Below, one piece after another: positions 7,957 through 16,043 of a DNA stretch of 29,321 nucleotides; position 1 is the stretch's first letter; the number at the start of each line of letters is the position of its first letter. Source of the stretch: Candidatus Neomicrothrix sp. UBA2131. Its GTDB lineage: Bacteria > Actinomycetota > Acidimicrobiia > Acidimicrobiales > MedAcidi-G1. The position numbers were made by a program, and so were the translations under genes. The stretch covers positions 3,187-32,507 of the forward strand of contig DCXR01000018.1 of NCBI GenBank assembly GCA_002329075.1, read 5' to 3'. The notes under the pieces are model-generated. The model was not told the origin of the DNA. It was given only the letters and a program-made list of their open reading frames with translations, and searched no databases.

Positions 7957-8637
7957 ATGGGTGACCAGACCGGACCCGACGGGGAACCGGGCCTCCTCGA
8001 GGGGCTCATGACCACCCGGGCGATGCGGCGGCTCACCGACGAGCCGGTCAGCGACGAGGAGCTCTGGACCTGCCTGCGGGCGGCCGTCCAGGCCCCGAGT
8101 GGCGGCAACATCCAGCCCTACCAGTTCCTCGTCGTCCGTGACCCGGACCTCCGACTCGCCCTCGCCCAGATCTACCGCCGGGGCTGGGCCCGCTACGAGC
8201 CGGCGATCGCCCCCACGGAGTTCCCAAACGACAAGGTGCGCGAAGGCTGGGAGCGCAACAACCGGGCCACAGTGCACCTGGCCGAGAACCTCGAGCACGC
8301 ACCGGTGCACGTCCTGGTCCTGATGCCGTCGATCGACATGACCGTCCACGACGACGAGGGACCGATGCCGGTCGGCCCCACCCACGCCTCGGTGTACCCC
8401 GCTGTCCAGAACCTGATCCTGGCCGCAAGGTCCCTGGGCCTCGGGACGACCATCACCACCCTGCACCGCATCTACGAGGACGAGGTCCGGGACCTGCTCG
8501 GCATCCCCGAGCGCTACGAGGTACTGGCCCTCCTGCCACTCGGCCACCCGACGGGGAAGTGGGGCGTGGCCCCCCGCTACCGAGGTGCCGAGAAGATCAC
8601 CTCCTGGGACCGGTTCGGCGAGAAGCGGACCCCTTGA
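7957..8637 (+). CDS. Nitroreductase-family FMN oxidoreductase
   Basis: A 226-residue nitroreductase-fold protein. RAMRRLTDEPV (21-31) and APSGGNIQPYQF (46-57) are the two FMN-binding segments at the start of the fold, and AARSLGLGT near the C-terminal half is also typical. Members reduce nitro groups or quinones, or handle flavins, with NAD(P)H. I chose ATG 7957 because GGGAGG (7944-7949) lies 7 bases upstream; an in-frame ATG at 7936 overlapping the previous stop would add seven residues. Its stop overlaps the TTG start of the next gene, so co-expression is likely. Confidence 0.91.
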   Translation: MGDQTGPDGEPGLLEGLMTTRAMRRLTDEPVSDEELWTCLRAAVQAPSGGNIQPYQFLVVRDPDLRLALAQIYRRGWARYEPAIAPTEFPNDKVREGWERNNRATVHLAENLEHAPVHVLVLMPSIDMTVHDDEGPMPVGPTHASVYPAVQNLILAARSLGLGTTITTLHRIYEDEVRDLLGIPERYEVLALLPLGHPTGKWGVAPRYRGAEKITSWDRFGEKRTP

Positions 8638-9572
8638 CCGCCGGAGACGGTGGCGCGACCCACCTCCGGGTCGGCGTTTCGATCCCACCCGCCGGCTTCG
8701 CAGACCACGCCGACGCCGTCGCGTACGTCCACGCCGCAGCCGCTTCAGGCCTGGACCACCTGATCACCTCGGACCACGTCGCATTCCTCGGCGGGCGGGG
8801 CAAGGACGGCCTGACGACCGTCTCCTGGCTGACGGGCCTGCACCCATCGATCGGGGTATACGTCGGCGTCTACCTGCTGGCCCTCCGCCACCCCGTCACC
8901 GTCGCCCGCCAACTCTCGACACTGGCCGAGCACGCACCCGGACGGGTCACGTTCGGCGTCGGCATCGGCGGCGAGGACCGCCATGAGATGGAGGCCGTCG
9001 GCGTAGACCCGGCCAGCCGCGGCCGCCGGACCGACGAGGCCCTCGACGTGCTACGCGCACTCCTGGCCGGAGGGACCATCGACCACAGTGGCGAGTTCTA
9101 CGAGGCGCCGGACGTGTCCGTCAGCCCGGCACCCGACCCGCCGATCCCGGTGACCGTTGGCGGTCGGTCGGACGCCGCCGTCGAGCGGGCCGGCCTTCGC
9201 GGCGACGGCTGGCTGGCCTCCTGGTGCTCACCCAGGCGATTCGCCGAAGGCGTGGAACTGGCCGAACGGGTCGCCAACGATGCCGGGCGCACGGGGGTGG
9301 CGTGGCAGCACGGCTACCAGGTCTGGATCGGCCTCGGTGACACGCCGGAGGAGGGCTCAGCGCACCTCGGGCCCATGATGGAACGCTTCTACGGGCTGCC
9401 GTACCCGGCCTTCGAGAAGTACTCGCCGGTCGGCACACCCGACGACATCGTGGCCTGGCTCCGGCCCCTGGCCGAGGCCGGGGCGGTCGACTTCAACATC
9501 GCCCCCGTCGCCGGCACCCCCATCGAGGCGCTCGCCGGAGTCGCCGAGATCCGCCGCCTGCTCGTCGGCTGA
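8634..9572 (+). CDS. Luciferase-like (LLM class) flavin- or F420-dependent oxidoreductase
   Basis: A 312-residue TIM-barrel oxidoreductase of the bacterial luciferase superfamily. LRHPVTVARQLSTLAEHAPG and RVTFGVGIGGE form the conserved cofactor-contact region, and VTVGGRSDAAVERAG is the usual segment of the second half. The N-terminal pattern resembles F420-dependent members, but the cofactor is an inference. No ATG or GTG occurs near the domain start. The TTG at 8634 overlaps the nitroreductase stop as TTGA, so I take it as a coupled start; a longer reading in this frame would run inside the nitroreductase gene. It is the last gene of the 5944-9572 set and converges with the permease gene. 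Confidence 0.9.
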   Translation: MTAGDGGATHLRVGVSIPPAGFADHADAVAYVHAAAASGLDHLITSDHVAFLGGRGKDGLTTVSWLTGLHPSIGVYVGVYLLALRHPVTVARQLSTLAEHAPGRVTFGVGIGGEDRHEMEAVGVDPASRGRRTDEALDVLRALLAGGTIDHSGEFYEAPDVSVSPAPDPPIPVTVGGRSDAAVERAGLRGDGWLASWCSPRRFAEGVELAERVANDAGRTGVAWQHGYQVWIGLGDTPEEGSAHLGPMMERFYGLPYPAFEKYSPVGTPDDIVAWLRPLAEAGAVDFNIAPVAGTPIEALAGVAEIRRLLVG

Positions 9573-9592
9573 GCGTCGCCGGCAGCGTCAGC
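9568..9592. terminator. Possible bidirectional hairpin between convergent genes
   Basis: GCTGA (9568-9572) and TCAGC (9588-9592) pair as inverted repeats flanking a GC-rich core, with extra partly bulged pairs. Each arm contains the stop codon of one convergent gene. There is no T-tract; weak evidence. Confidence 0.25.
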
Positions 9593-11681
9593 GGTCGAGG
9601 TAGGCGACGGGAACGGGTTCACCGGCCGGGGGCATGACCTCCTCGGGCCCGAACACGGTCAGTTGGTCGTCGGCCTCGAGCACCAGGTCCGACTCGGCCG
9701 GCAACACCACGCCGAGCCGGGTCACGGCCGCCACCTCGACCCCCTCGGGGAAGCCCAACCGGGAAATCCGGTGGCCGATGAGACCGGCATCTTGGCCCTC
9801 CGGCAACAGCGCGTACTGGCGCACCGACACGTCGGACAACAGCGCCGACTTCACATCCGCCTCGGTCATGGCGCGCCCAACCCTCCGGGCTCCGCTGTGG
9901 AGGAAGCCGGCCAACTCCCCCGCCAGGCGCAGTGACCGGCCGGGGTTCGAGGTCGTACCGGCCAGGAAGAAGAGGGCGTTGACCCGCTCCCCCGAACCAC
10001 CCCAGGCGATCGGAATGTGGATGCCTGTCGAGGCCCGGACGATCACCAGCAGGTCGTCGTCGATGGCCTCGAACAGGGCGATCGGCGTGGCCGTCGGATG
10101 GTCGTCGGAAGCCTGGATCCACAACGAACCCGTCTCGAGGAACCGCTCGGTCACACGCTCCCGGGGAAGGCCGATGCGATCGGCCAACACCAACGATGCC
10201 CGGTCGGCTGCCTCGTCGATGTCGGTGCCCTCCGGGACGCTCAGCACTGCTGCCCTGGCGATGAGCCCCTTGTAGTCGTCGCCGCTGCGGAGCCCGTGTC
10301 CCGCCATGGCGGCGCTCATCTCGCGGTCGAGGCCTGCGTCGACGTCCTCGCCCCACCGCTGGAACACGTTGCGGACAGCGCCTGCCCGCTTGGTGCGGCC
10401 GGTCGCATACAGCCGGTGCCAGGTCCATCCCAACACCGACACGACGATGACAAAGGTCCAGGCCAGCGGCCCCAGGCGGGAGATCAGGGCCACCGAAACC
10501 AGGATGCCGGCGAACTGTGTGACCGGGTAGAGCGGGGTCCGGAAGGCCGGCGCATACGACGCGATCCGCGAGGCCCGCAGTACCAGCACGGCGAGGTTCA
10601 CGAGCCCCAACGTGAGCAGGACGAAGGCGCTGGCCAACTTCGCGATCGACTCGGCGTCGAAGGCCAGAACCACCACGGCGATGGCCACCGATGTCACGAC
10701 GATGCCTGCCACCGGCGTACCACGACTGCCGACCGATCCCATGCGGGCCGGCAGCAACCCGTCTCGTGCCATGGCCATCGGGTAGCGGGCGGCCGCCATG
10801 ATCCCGGCGTTCACTGCCGAGGCGAATGCGGCGATGGCGGCCACCACGACCAGCCAGGCCCCAACCGACGGCATCACCGCCTTTGCTGCGGTGTGGATAG
10901 GTGCCAGGTCCTCGTGGAGTACCTCGGGCGGCACGATGGCAACGGCCACAAGCACGCCGAGCGTGTAGAGCACCGTGGCGACCAGCAGTGAGAGTGCCAT
11001 CCCCAGCGGAATGCGCTGCGAAGGGTCCTCGACCTCCTCGGCGGCGCTGGCCACCTTGGTCAGGCCGCCGTACGAGACGAACACCAGTCCGACGACCGCG
11101 AACATGCTGGACGAGCCCGCTGTGAAGAACGGGTCGAGGTTCGAGCCGTCAAAGCCCCGCGACTGGACCTCGAAGAGCCCGTCCACGAGGAACCAGCCGA
11201 GGACGGCGAGGATGAACACCACCAGCCAGAGCTGCAGCGAGGCGCTGGCCTTCGACCCGACGATGTTGACAACCATGAACAGCCCGATGAGCACGAGGGC
11301 GAGGGACCGGTTGTCGATGTCGACGATCAACACCAGGTAGGCGCTCATGCCGACCATGGCGAATGCGTCCTTGAGCACCAGCGACAACCAGGTGCCGAAG
11401 CCGGCCATGGTGCCGACGGACGGGCCGAGTGCCCGTTCGAGGAAGTAGTAGGCACCGCCCGCCTTGGGAAGGGCCGTGGAGAGCTCGGCCACGCTGAGCA
11501 TGGCGGGCACGGCGAGAACCCCGGCGATCAGGTAGGCCACGATGGCCGCAGGTCCGGCCTTGGCCGCTGCCAGGCCTGGCAGCAGGAACAGGCCGGAGGA
11601 AAGCATCGCGCCCGTCGAGAGGGCGAAGACGTGGCGCAGGGCCAATGAACGGGTCAGACGGCCCTTCCCTCCGACTCCCAT
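9588..11681 (-). CDS. APC-family transporter fused to PTS EIIA-like and TrkA-C-like domains
   Basis: A 697-residue membrane protein. Residues about 15-425 hold some 12 hydrophobic segments of an amino acid/polyamine/organocation permease (SSGLFLLPG near 28-36, ELSTALPKAGGAYYF at 66-80, and an SYGGLTKVASAAEEVEDP loop at 203-220). A cytoplasmic tail follows. Residues about 470-612 resemble a PTS EIIA type 2 domain; the phosphoryl-His loop (usually GIALPH) is degenerate, reading IQASDDH (522-528), so His528 is only a candidate. Residues about 618-680 look like a TrkA-C/RCK-C ligand-binding domain (GLIGHRISRLGFPEGVEV, ADDQLTVFGP). The tail suggests transport gated by a small ligand or by phosphorylation. 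Substrate unknown. The ATG at 11681 has no clear ribosome site. Confidence 0.92.
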   Translation of the reverse strand: MGVGGKGRLTRSLALRHVFALSTGAMLSSGLFLLPGLAAAKAGPAAIVAYLIAGVLAVPAMLSVAELSTALPKAGGAYYFLERALGPSVGTMAGFGTWLSLVLKDAFAMVGMSAYLVLIVDIDNRSLALVLIGLFMVVNIVGSKASASLQLWLVVFILAVLGWFLVDGLFEVQSRGFDGSNLDPFFTAGSSSMFAVVGLVFVSYGGLTKVASAAEEVEDPSQRIPLGMALSLLVATVLYTLGVLVAVAIVPPEVLHEDLAPIHTAAKAVMPSVGAWLVVVAAIAAFASAVNAGIMAAARYPMAMARDGLLPARMGSVGSRGTPVAGIVVTSVAIAVVVLAFDAESIAKLASAFVLLTLGLVNLAVLVLRASRIASYAPAFRTPLYPVTQFAGILVSVALISRLGPLAWTFVIVVSVLGWTWHRLYATGRTKRAGAVRNVFQRWGEDVDAGLDREMSAAMAGHGLRSGDDYKGLIARAAVLSVPEGTDIDEAADRASLVLADRIGLPRERVTERFLETGSLWIQASDDHPTATPIALFEAIDDDLLVIVRASTGIHIPIAWGGSGERVNALFFLAGTTSNPGRSLRLAGELAGFLHSGARRVGRAMTEADVKSALLSDVSVRQYALLPEGQDAGLIGHRISRLGFPEGVEVAAVTRLGVVLPAESDLVLEADDQLTVFGPEEVMPPAGEPVPVAYLDR

Positions 11682-11737
11682 CGGAACAACCTAGGCGCGC
11701 CCTGTGAGGGGCGGGGACCTACCGGCACCGCTGCAGG

Positions 11738-12724
11738 TCAGTCGGCGTCCAGGGATGCGAGGAAGTCGAGGAGTGCACTGTTCACGCCGGGTGCGTCCTC
11801 CTGCTGCATCCAGTGGCCGACGCCGGGAAGGATCACCGAGGCGTGCAGGTTCGGCAGGGTCTCGGGATACCTGGAGATGCTGCCGGCTCCCCACATGGTC
11901 GGTCCGTCGGCCTCTCCGCCGATGAACAGGGACGGCTGCCGGATCGGTACGCCGTGGAAGGCCCGCATGTCCTCCCAGTCGAGGTCGACACAGCGGTAGC
12001 GGTTGAGGCCGCCGCTGAACCCGGTCCGTTCGAACTCGCCGGCATAGAACGCCAGGTCGTCGGCCGAAAGCCACGGCAGGGGCCCGCCCGGGTACCGGAA
12101 GCGGTCACGCAACTGCGCCCCCGGAGCCACCCACGCCATCGGCACGTCGCCCTCGGACAGGGGGGGTGCGTCGCCCGAGGCGCAGAAGTAGAAGCCCTCC
12201 AGCCAGCGCTTCGGGTCCTCGGCGATCTCGGCTTCGGCGCGGCCCGGCTCCTGGAAGTACTCGATGTAGAACTCCTCGTCACCACCGATTGCCCGAAACA
12301 CCTCGGTGGGCCGGTGCTCGTTGCGGGGCTCGTAGGTGACCGACAGGAGTGCGACAGCGGTGAAGACGTCCGGTCGGATGCGGGCTGCGGCAGCGGCGAT
12401 CGGAGATCCCCAGTCGTGGCCGACGATCGTTGCGGTCTCTGCGCCCAGCGCCTCGACCACTCCGACGCAGTCGCCGGACAGGTGGATGATGCGGTAGGCG
12501 TCGACCTCGTCGGGCGCTTCCGACGACCCGTATCCACGGACGTCGATGGCGGCCGCCCGGTAACCCGCGGCGGCGAGGGCCACGATCTGGTGCCGCCACG
12601 AATACCAGGACTCCGGGAAGCCGTGGACGAACAGGACCAGCGGTCCCTCGCCCGCCTCGGCGACATGGATGCGCATGCCGTGGGCGTCGATGTCGTGGCG
12701 GCGAAGGCCCTCGATCTGCATCAT
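11738..12724 (-). CDS. Alpha/beta hydrolase, epoxide hydrolase-like
   Basis: A 328-residue alpha/beta hydrolase. HGFPESWYSWRHQ (from residue 34) carries the oxyanion-hole HGxP motif, GHDWG (102-106) places the nucleophile at Asp104, and GVGHWMQQE supplies His304. An Asp nucleophile in GHDWG followed by a cap domain with tyrosines is the pattern of soluble epoxide hydrolases and haloalkane dehalogenases; HGFPESW favours epoxide hydrolase. Residues FIGGEADGPTMW may hold the remaining acid. ATG 12724 is chosen because GAGAGGGG lies about 8 bases upstream; ATG 12721 is possible. It lies 21 bases behind the PIN toxin gene, so it may be read from the antitoxin promoter. Confidence 0.93.
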   Translation of the reverse strand: MMQIEGLRRHDIDAHGMRIHVAEAGEGPLVLFVHGFPESWYSWRHQIVALAAAGYRAAAIDVRGYGSSEAPDEVDAYRIIHLSGDCVGVVEALGAETATIVGHDWGSPIAAAAARIRPDVFTAVALLSVTYEPRNEHRPTEVFRAIGGDEEFYIEYFQEPGRAEAEIAEDPKRWLEGFYFCASGDAPPLSEGDVPMAWVAPGAQLRDRFRYPGGPLPWLSADDLAFYAGEFERTGFSGGLNRYRCVDLDWEDMRAFHGVPIRQPSLFIGGEADGPTMWGAGSISRYPETLPNLHASVILPGVGHWMQQEDAPGVNSALLDFLASLDAD

Positions 12725-12745
12725 GGTGATGGCCCCTCTCTGGCT

Positions 12746-13189
12746 CTATGGCGTGCTGTCCGGGTGCACCGGGTCCTCGACGGCGACGCCCCGCACCATC
12801 GTGCCGTGCGGAATGGCCTCGGTCAGCAGTCGGGAGCAACCGGAGGATGCGGCCGCCTCGACCACGAGGGCGTCGCGGATCGAGAGGTCGTGTTCCTCGG
12901 CGGTGTCTGCGGCGGCCAGGACGAGGTCGGCGTCGAAGGGGACCACGTGGAGTTCGGCCAGGTCGGCGAGCGCACGTCGTGCGGTCACCATCGGAAGGGG
13001 ACGCACCAGACGCGTGGTGGCCACGTCGGTGAACTCGGCGAGTACCTGTGCGGAAAGGACCAGCGCCGGTCCGGCCTCTTCGCCGGGCACCACGCCGATG
13101 ACCGCCCGTGCCGCGGCCTGGCGGTCGGGTTCGTCGTCGTCGAAGAGTCGGACGAGTACCGATGTGTCGACGAAGACGCTTCCGTTCAC
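12746..13189 (-). CDS. vapC: PIN-domain ribonuclease toxin (VapC-like)
   Basis: A 147-residue PIN domain. Acidic residues in family positions are Asp8 (VFVDTSVLV), Glu52 (VLAEF) and Asp106 (SIRDALVVEAA). The C-terminal motif, commonly LLTEDLQHG in this group, reads LLTEAIPHG, so the Asp after Glu124 is Ala125. VapC toxins are Mg-dependent endoribonucleases acting on tRNA or rRNA; whether this one is fully active is uncertain. The GTG start at 13189 overlaps the stop of the antitoxin gene by four bases, the usual layout of type II toxin-antitoxin pairs. Confidence 0.92.
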   Translation of the reverse strand: MNGSVFVDTSVLVRLFDDDEPDRQAAARAVIGVVPGEEAGPALVLSAQVLAEFTDVATTRLVRPLPMVTARRALADLAELHVVPFDADLVLAAADTAEEHDLSIRDALVVEAAASSGCSRLLTEAIPHGTMVRGVAVEDPVHPDSTP

Positions 13190-13407
13190 CGGGCACCCCC
13201 GACCGTGATGTCCCGTCCCCTCGATCCGGAGGCCGACGAAACCGACAGGCCGATCAGCCTTCGCCGTGCCGCTGCGGCCCGGTCACCGGCCGCATAGGCG
13301 GTCATCAGGTCGCGGACTATGGCGTTGACCGAGGTGCCCTGCTCCGCGGCACGGACACGGGCCCGGCGGAGGAGGTCGTCGTCGACGGCGAGCGTGAGGT
13401 TTGCCAT
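13186..13407 (-). CDS. Ribbon-helix-helix antitoxin (VapB-like)
   Basis: A 73-residue protein. Residues 1-40 (MANLTLAVDDDLLRRARV, then a helix through SVNAIVRDLM) fit a ribbon-helix-helix DNA-binding domain: a beta strand with alternating residues, then two helices. The C-terminal part is Arg/Ser/Gly rich and would be the toxin-binding tail. It overlaps the PIN gene by GTGA. The palindrome ATGTG-TAG-CACAT just upstream (13413-13425) is the likely autoregulatory site. Confidence 0.9.
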   Translation of the reverse strand: MANLTLAVDDDLLRRARVRAAEQGTSVNAIVRDLMTAYAAGDRAAAARRRLIGLSVSSASGSRGRDITVGGAR

Positions 13408-13412
13408 TCAGT

Positions 13413-13425
13413 ATGTGTAGCACAT
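13413..13425. promoter_or_regulatory. Candidate operator of the antitoxin-toxin pair
   Basis: A perfect inverted repeat, ATGTG-N3-CACAT, lies 6-18 bases upstream of the antitoxin ATG. Ribbon-helix-helix antitoxins commonly bind such short palindromes over their own promoter. Function is inferred from position and symmetry. Confidence 0.5.
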
Positions 13426-13462
13426 GATCCGTGCGATACAGGACTCAAAGCAACCAACAACC

Positions 13463-14584
13463 TCACAGGAACCTCGGAATCACGTGCTCGCCGATGTTGC
13501 GGACCGTTTCGAGCATGGCCCACTGGGGCACGGTGCCCATCTGGTTCAGGAACAGGATCTCGTCGGCACCCGCCTCGACCAGGCGCTCGACGTAGCCGAT
13601 GCAGTCGTCCACCGTGCCGTAGGCATGGTTGGGGTTGAGCAACGACTGCCCCGCATCGGAGAAGTCCACGGTCACCATCTCTGCACCGATCCGGGTGGAC
13701 ACGATCTCGATGCCGTCGCCGGTGGTGGCCGTGCCGTCGATCCACGAATCAGGGTCGGGGAGGGGGTACGCCCCGTTGGTGGCCCAGTGCGCGATGGCCT
13801 CCAGGAAGAACCGCTGGCCCCGCAATCCGAGCCGACGGGCCTCTACGCCGTCCTCGAGGACGACGGCCGGACAGAGGGCCGCCAGGTGTTCGTTGGGAAA
13901 ATACCCGACCTGGTCCTCGGGGCGGCGTTCGGCGAACGCCCTGCGGTACGCCTCGTTCTTCGTTGCCACCTCCTCGGGTCCACCGAACCCCAGCACCAGG
14001 GCGCCGATGCCCCGGTGGCCGGCATCGAGCAACGTCTCGTGGCGGGTGCACGCCTGGTACAGGGGCGGGTGTGGGTCCTGAAGCGGCTTGGGGTGCACCG
14101 GTCGCGACGGGATGTCGAGGAACTCGCCGTGGTGCTCGACCTCCTCCTCCACGAAGAACCGCGGTATCAACTGCATCGACTCGGAGATCATGGGTGACAG
14201 GTCCTCGAGTTGGTAGCCGAAGGTGCCGGCCTCCTGCTGGGTGGCACCCTTGCCCATTCCGAAGTGGACCCGACCGCCGGAGAGGACGTCGAGGGTGGCG
14301 ATGCGCTCGGCCACCTTCACCGGATGGTTCATCTGGGGCGGCAGGCACACGACACCGTGGCCGAGCCCGATGCGGGTGGTTCGGCCGGCCAGATAGGCCA
14401 GGAAGGTCTCCGGTGCGCTCATGTGGGCGTAGTGGGTGAGTGCCGTGTGCTCCACCGCCCAGATCACGTCGAAGCCCAACTCCTCGGCGAGCAGCGACTG
14501 CTCGACGATGTCGGCGAACACCTGCCGCTCGCTGGCCGGCGACGGATCAGCCATCTGTGCCTCGTAGATCAGCGAGAACCTCAC
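13463..14584 (-). CDS. Luciferase-like (LLM class) flavin-dependent monooxygenase
   Basis: A 373-residue bacterial luciferase-type protein. RIATLDVLSGGRVHFGMGKG is the hallmark of the FMN-dependent branch, preceded by EELGFDVIWAVEHT at the domain start. The GTG at 14584 gives VRFSLIYEAQMAD, which begins exactly at the first beta strand, and a G-rich GAGGG lies about 7 bases upstream. A longer reading to 14686 would add a non-homologous leader. Substrate unknown; relatives oxidise alkanes, sulfonates or long-chain aldehydes. It is divergent from the acyl-CoA dehydrogenase at 14710 and may share regulation with it. Confidence 0.92.
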   Translation of the reverse strand: MRFSLIYEAQMADPSPASERQVFADIVEQSLLAEELGFDVIWAVEHTALTHYAHMSAPETFLAYLAGRTTRIGLGHGVVCLPPQMNHPVKVAERIATLDVLSGGRVHFGMGKGATQQEAGTFGYQLEDLSPMISESMQLIPRFFVEEEVEHHGEFLDIPSRPVHPKPLQDPHPPLYQACTRHETLLDAGHRGIGALVLGFGGPEEVATKNEAYRRAFAERRPEDQVGYFPNEHLAALCPAVVLEDGVEARRLGLRGQRFFLEAIAHWATNGAYPLPDPDSWIDGTATTGDGIEIVSTRIGAEMVTVDFSDAGQSLLNPNHAYGTVDDCIGYVERLVEAGADEILFLNQMGTVPQWAMLETVRNIGEHVIPRFL

Positions 14585-14709
14585 ACCCCCACCCTCGCGG
14601 CCAAGGCGTTGCACCGCGGCATCGGCGACCCCGTGGACTGCCCGGCCATGCACCGAATCCGCCACTGTCGTAAGTTCGGCGGTCAAGCCCCGACCCCAAC
14701 GAGGATTCC
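14585..14709. promoter_or_regulatory. Divergent intergenic region, promoters not resolved
   Basis: A 125-base gap between divergent genes that must hold two promoters. On the minus strand a TTGACC lies near the right end, but no matching -10 is convincing. The only firm element is GAGGA a few bases before the ATG at 14710. Confidence 0.35.
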
Positions 14710-16032
14710 ATGACCATCGGACCCGGACTGCACATAGACGACCCCAGCGACGCCAGCCTCAACCTGGCAATGTCGGACGGAGCCCGCCCCCTCTACGACG
14801 CCGTCGTCGAGTTCATCGCCACCGAGGTCGAGCCGGTCACCCTCGAGTTCCACCAACTGGGTGCCGTGCGCGACGACCACTGGGGCTACCACCCCGGCCA
14901 GCTCGACATCCTCGAGGGCCTCAAGGCGAAGGCCCGCGAGAAGGGGCTGTGGAACTTCTTCCTGCCCGACGCCGAGACCGGCGAGGGCCTCTCCAACCTC
15001 GACTACGCCTACATCGCCGCCGAGCTCGGCAAGAACCCGATCGCCTCCGAGAGCCTCAACTGCTCGGCCCCCGACACCGGCAACATGGAGGTCCTCGAAC
15101 GGGTCGGCACCCCCGAGCAGAAGAAGCAGTGGCTCGAGCCGCTGCTCGCCGGCGAGATCCGCTCCGCCTATGCCATGACCGAACCCGACCTGGCCTCGTC
15201 CGACGCCAAGAACATCGCCTGCCAGGCCGTACGCGACGGCGACGAATGGGTCATCAACGGCTCCAAGTACTACATCTCGGGCGCCGGCGACCCCCGTTGC
15301 AAGGTCATGATCACAATGGTCCAGACCGACCCCGACGGGCCGCCCCACCGACGCCAGTCCCAGATTCTCGTACCGATCGATGCGCCGGGCCTGACAATCG
15401 ACCACCCGATGCAGGTGTTCGGCGACGACGCCGCACCACACGGCCACATGCACCTCACCTTCGAGGAGTGCCGGGTGCCCTACGACAACATCCTCCTGGG
15501 CGAGGGCCGCGGCTTCGAGATCTCGCAACTCCGGCTCGGACCCGGCCGCATCCACCACTGCATGCGGTCCATCGGTGCAGCGGAGAGGGCCATCGAACTC
15601 ATGGTCCGGCGGGGCCTCAACCGACAGGCGTTCGGCAAGCCCATCCTGAACCTGGGCAAGAACATGGAGGTGGTGTCACGGACCCGCATCGAGATCGAGG
15701 CGATGCGCCTCATGGTCCTGCGGGCCGCCCGGGCCATGGACACCATGGGCAACGTCGAAGCCCGCGTCTGGATCAGCGCCGTCAAGGCGATGGTGCCCGA
15801 GAAGGTCTGCCGGATCATCGACGAGGCCATCCAGATCCACGGCGCCACCGGTGTGTCGCAGTGGACGCCGTTGTCGCGGCTCTACACCGGCCAGCGCACG
15901 CTCCGCCTGGCCGACGGGCCCGACGAGGTCCACCACTTCGTGGTCGCCCGCTTCGAGGCCGGCCGCTACGGCGACGGTCCCGGCGAGATCCCGATGCTCG
16001 ACCACACAGGCCCGGTCTTCTCCGGCCCCTGA
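14710..16032 (+). CDS. Acyl-CoA dehydrogenase family protein (ACAD10/11-FadE-like)
   Basis: A 440-residue acyl-CoA dehydrogenase. YAMTEPDLASSDAKN and WVINGSKYYISGAGDPRC are the middle-domain flavin and substrate loops. RQAFGKPI and the C-terminal IHGATGVSQWTPLSRLYTGQRTL with DGPDEVHH match the long-chain ACAD10/11-like branch; Glu406 in DGPDEVH is a candidate catalytic base. It would oxidise an acyl-CoA at the alpha-beta bond with FAD, passing electrons to ETF. The start has a GAGGA ribosome site. It lies 11 bases before the alkylsulfatase, suggesting joint use, for example oxidation of the chain released from an alkyl sulfate; that link is inferred. Confidence 0.95.
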   Translation: MTIGPGLHIDDPSDASLNLAMSDGARPLYDAVVEFIATEVEPVTLEFHQLGAVRDDHWGYHPGQLDILEGLKAKAREKGLWNFFLPDAETGEGLSNLDYAYIAAELGKNPIASESLNCSAPDTGNMEVLERVGTPEQKKQWLEPLLAGEIRSAYAMTEPDLASSDAKNIACQAVRDGDEWVINGSKYYISGAGDPRCKVMITMVQTDPDGPPHRRQSQILVPIDAPGLTIDHPMQVFGDDAAPHGHMHLTFEECRVPYDNILLGEGRGFEISQLRLGPGRIHHCMRSIGAAERAIELMVRRGLNRQAFGKPILNLGKNMEVVSRTRIEIEAMRLMVLRAARAMDTMGNVEARVWISAVKAMVPEKVCRIIDEAIQIHGATGVSQWTPLSRLYTGQRTLRLADGPDEVHHFVVARFEAGRYGDGPGEIPMLDHTGPVFSGP

Positions 16033-16043
16033 GGCACACTGCG

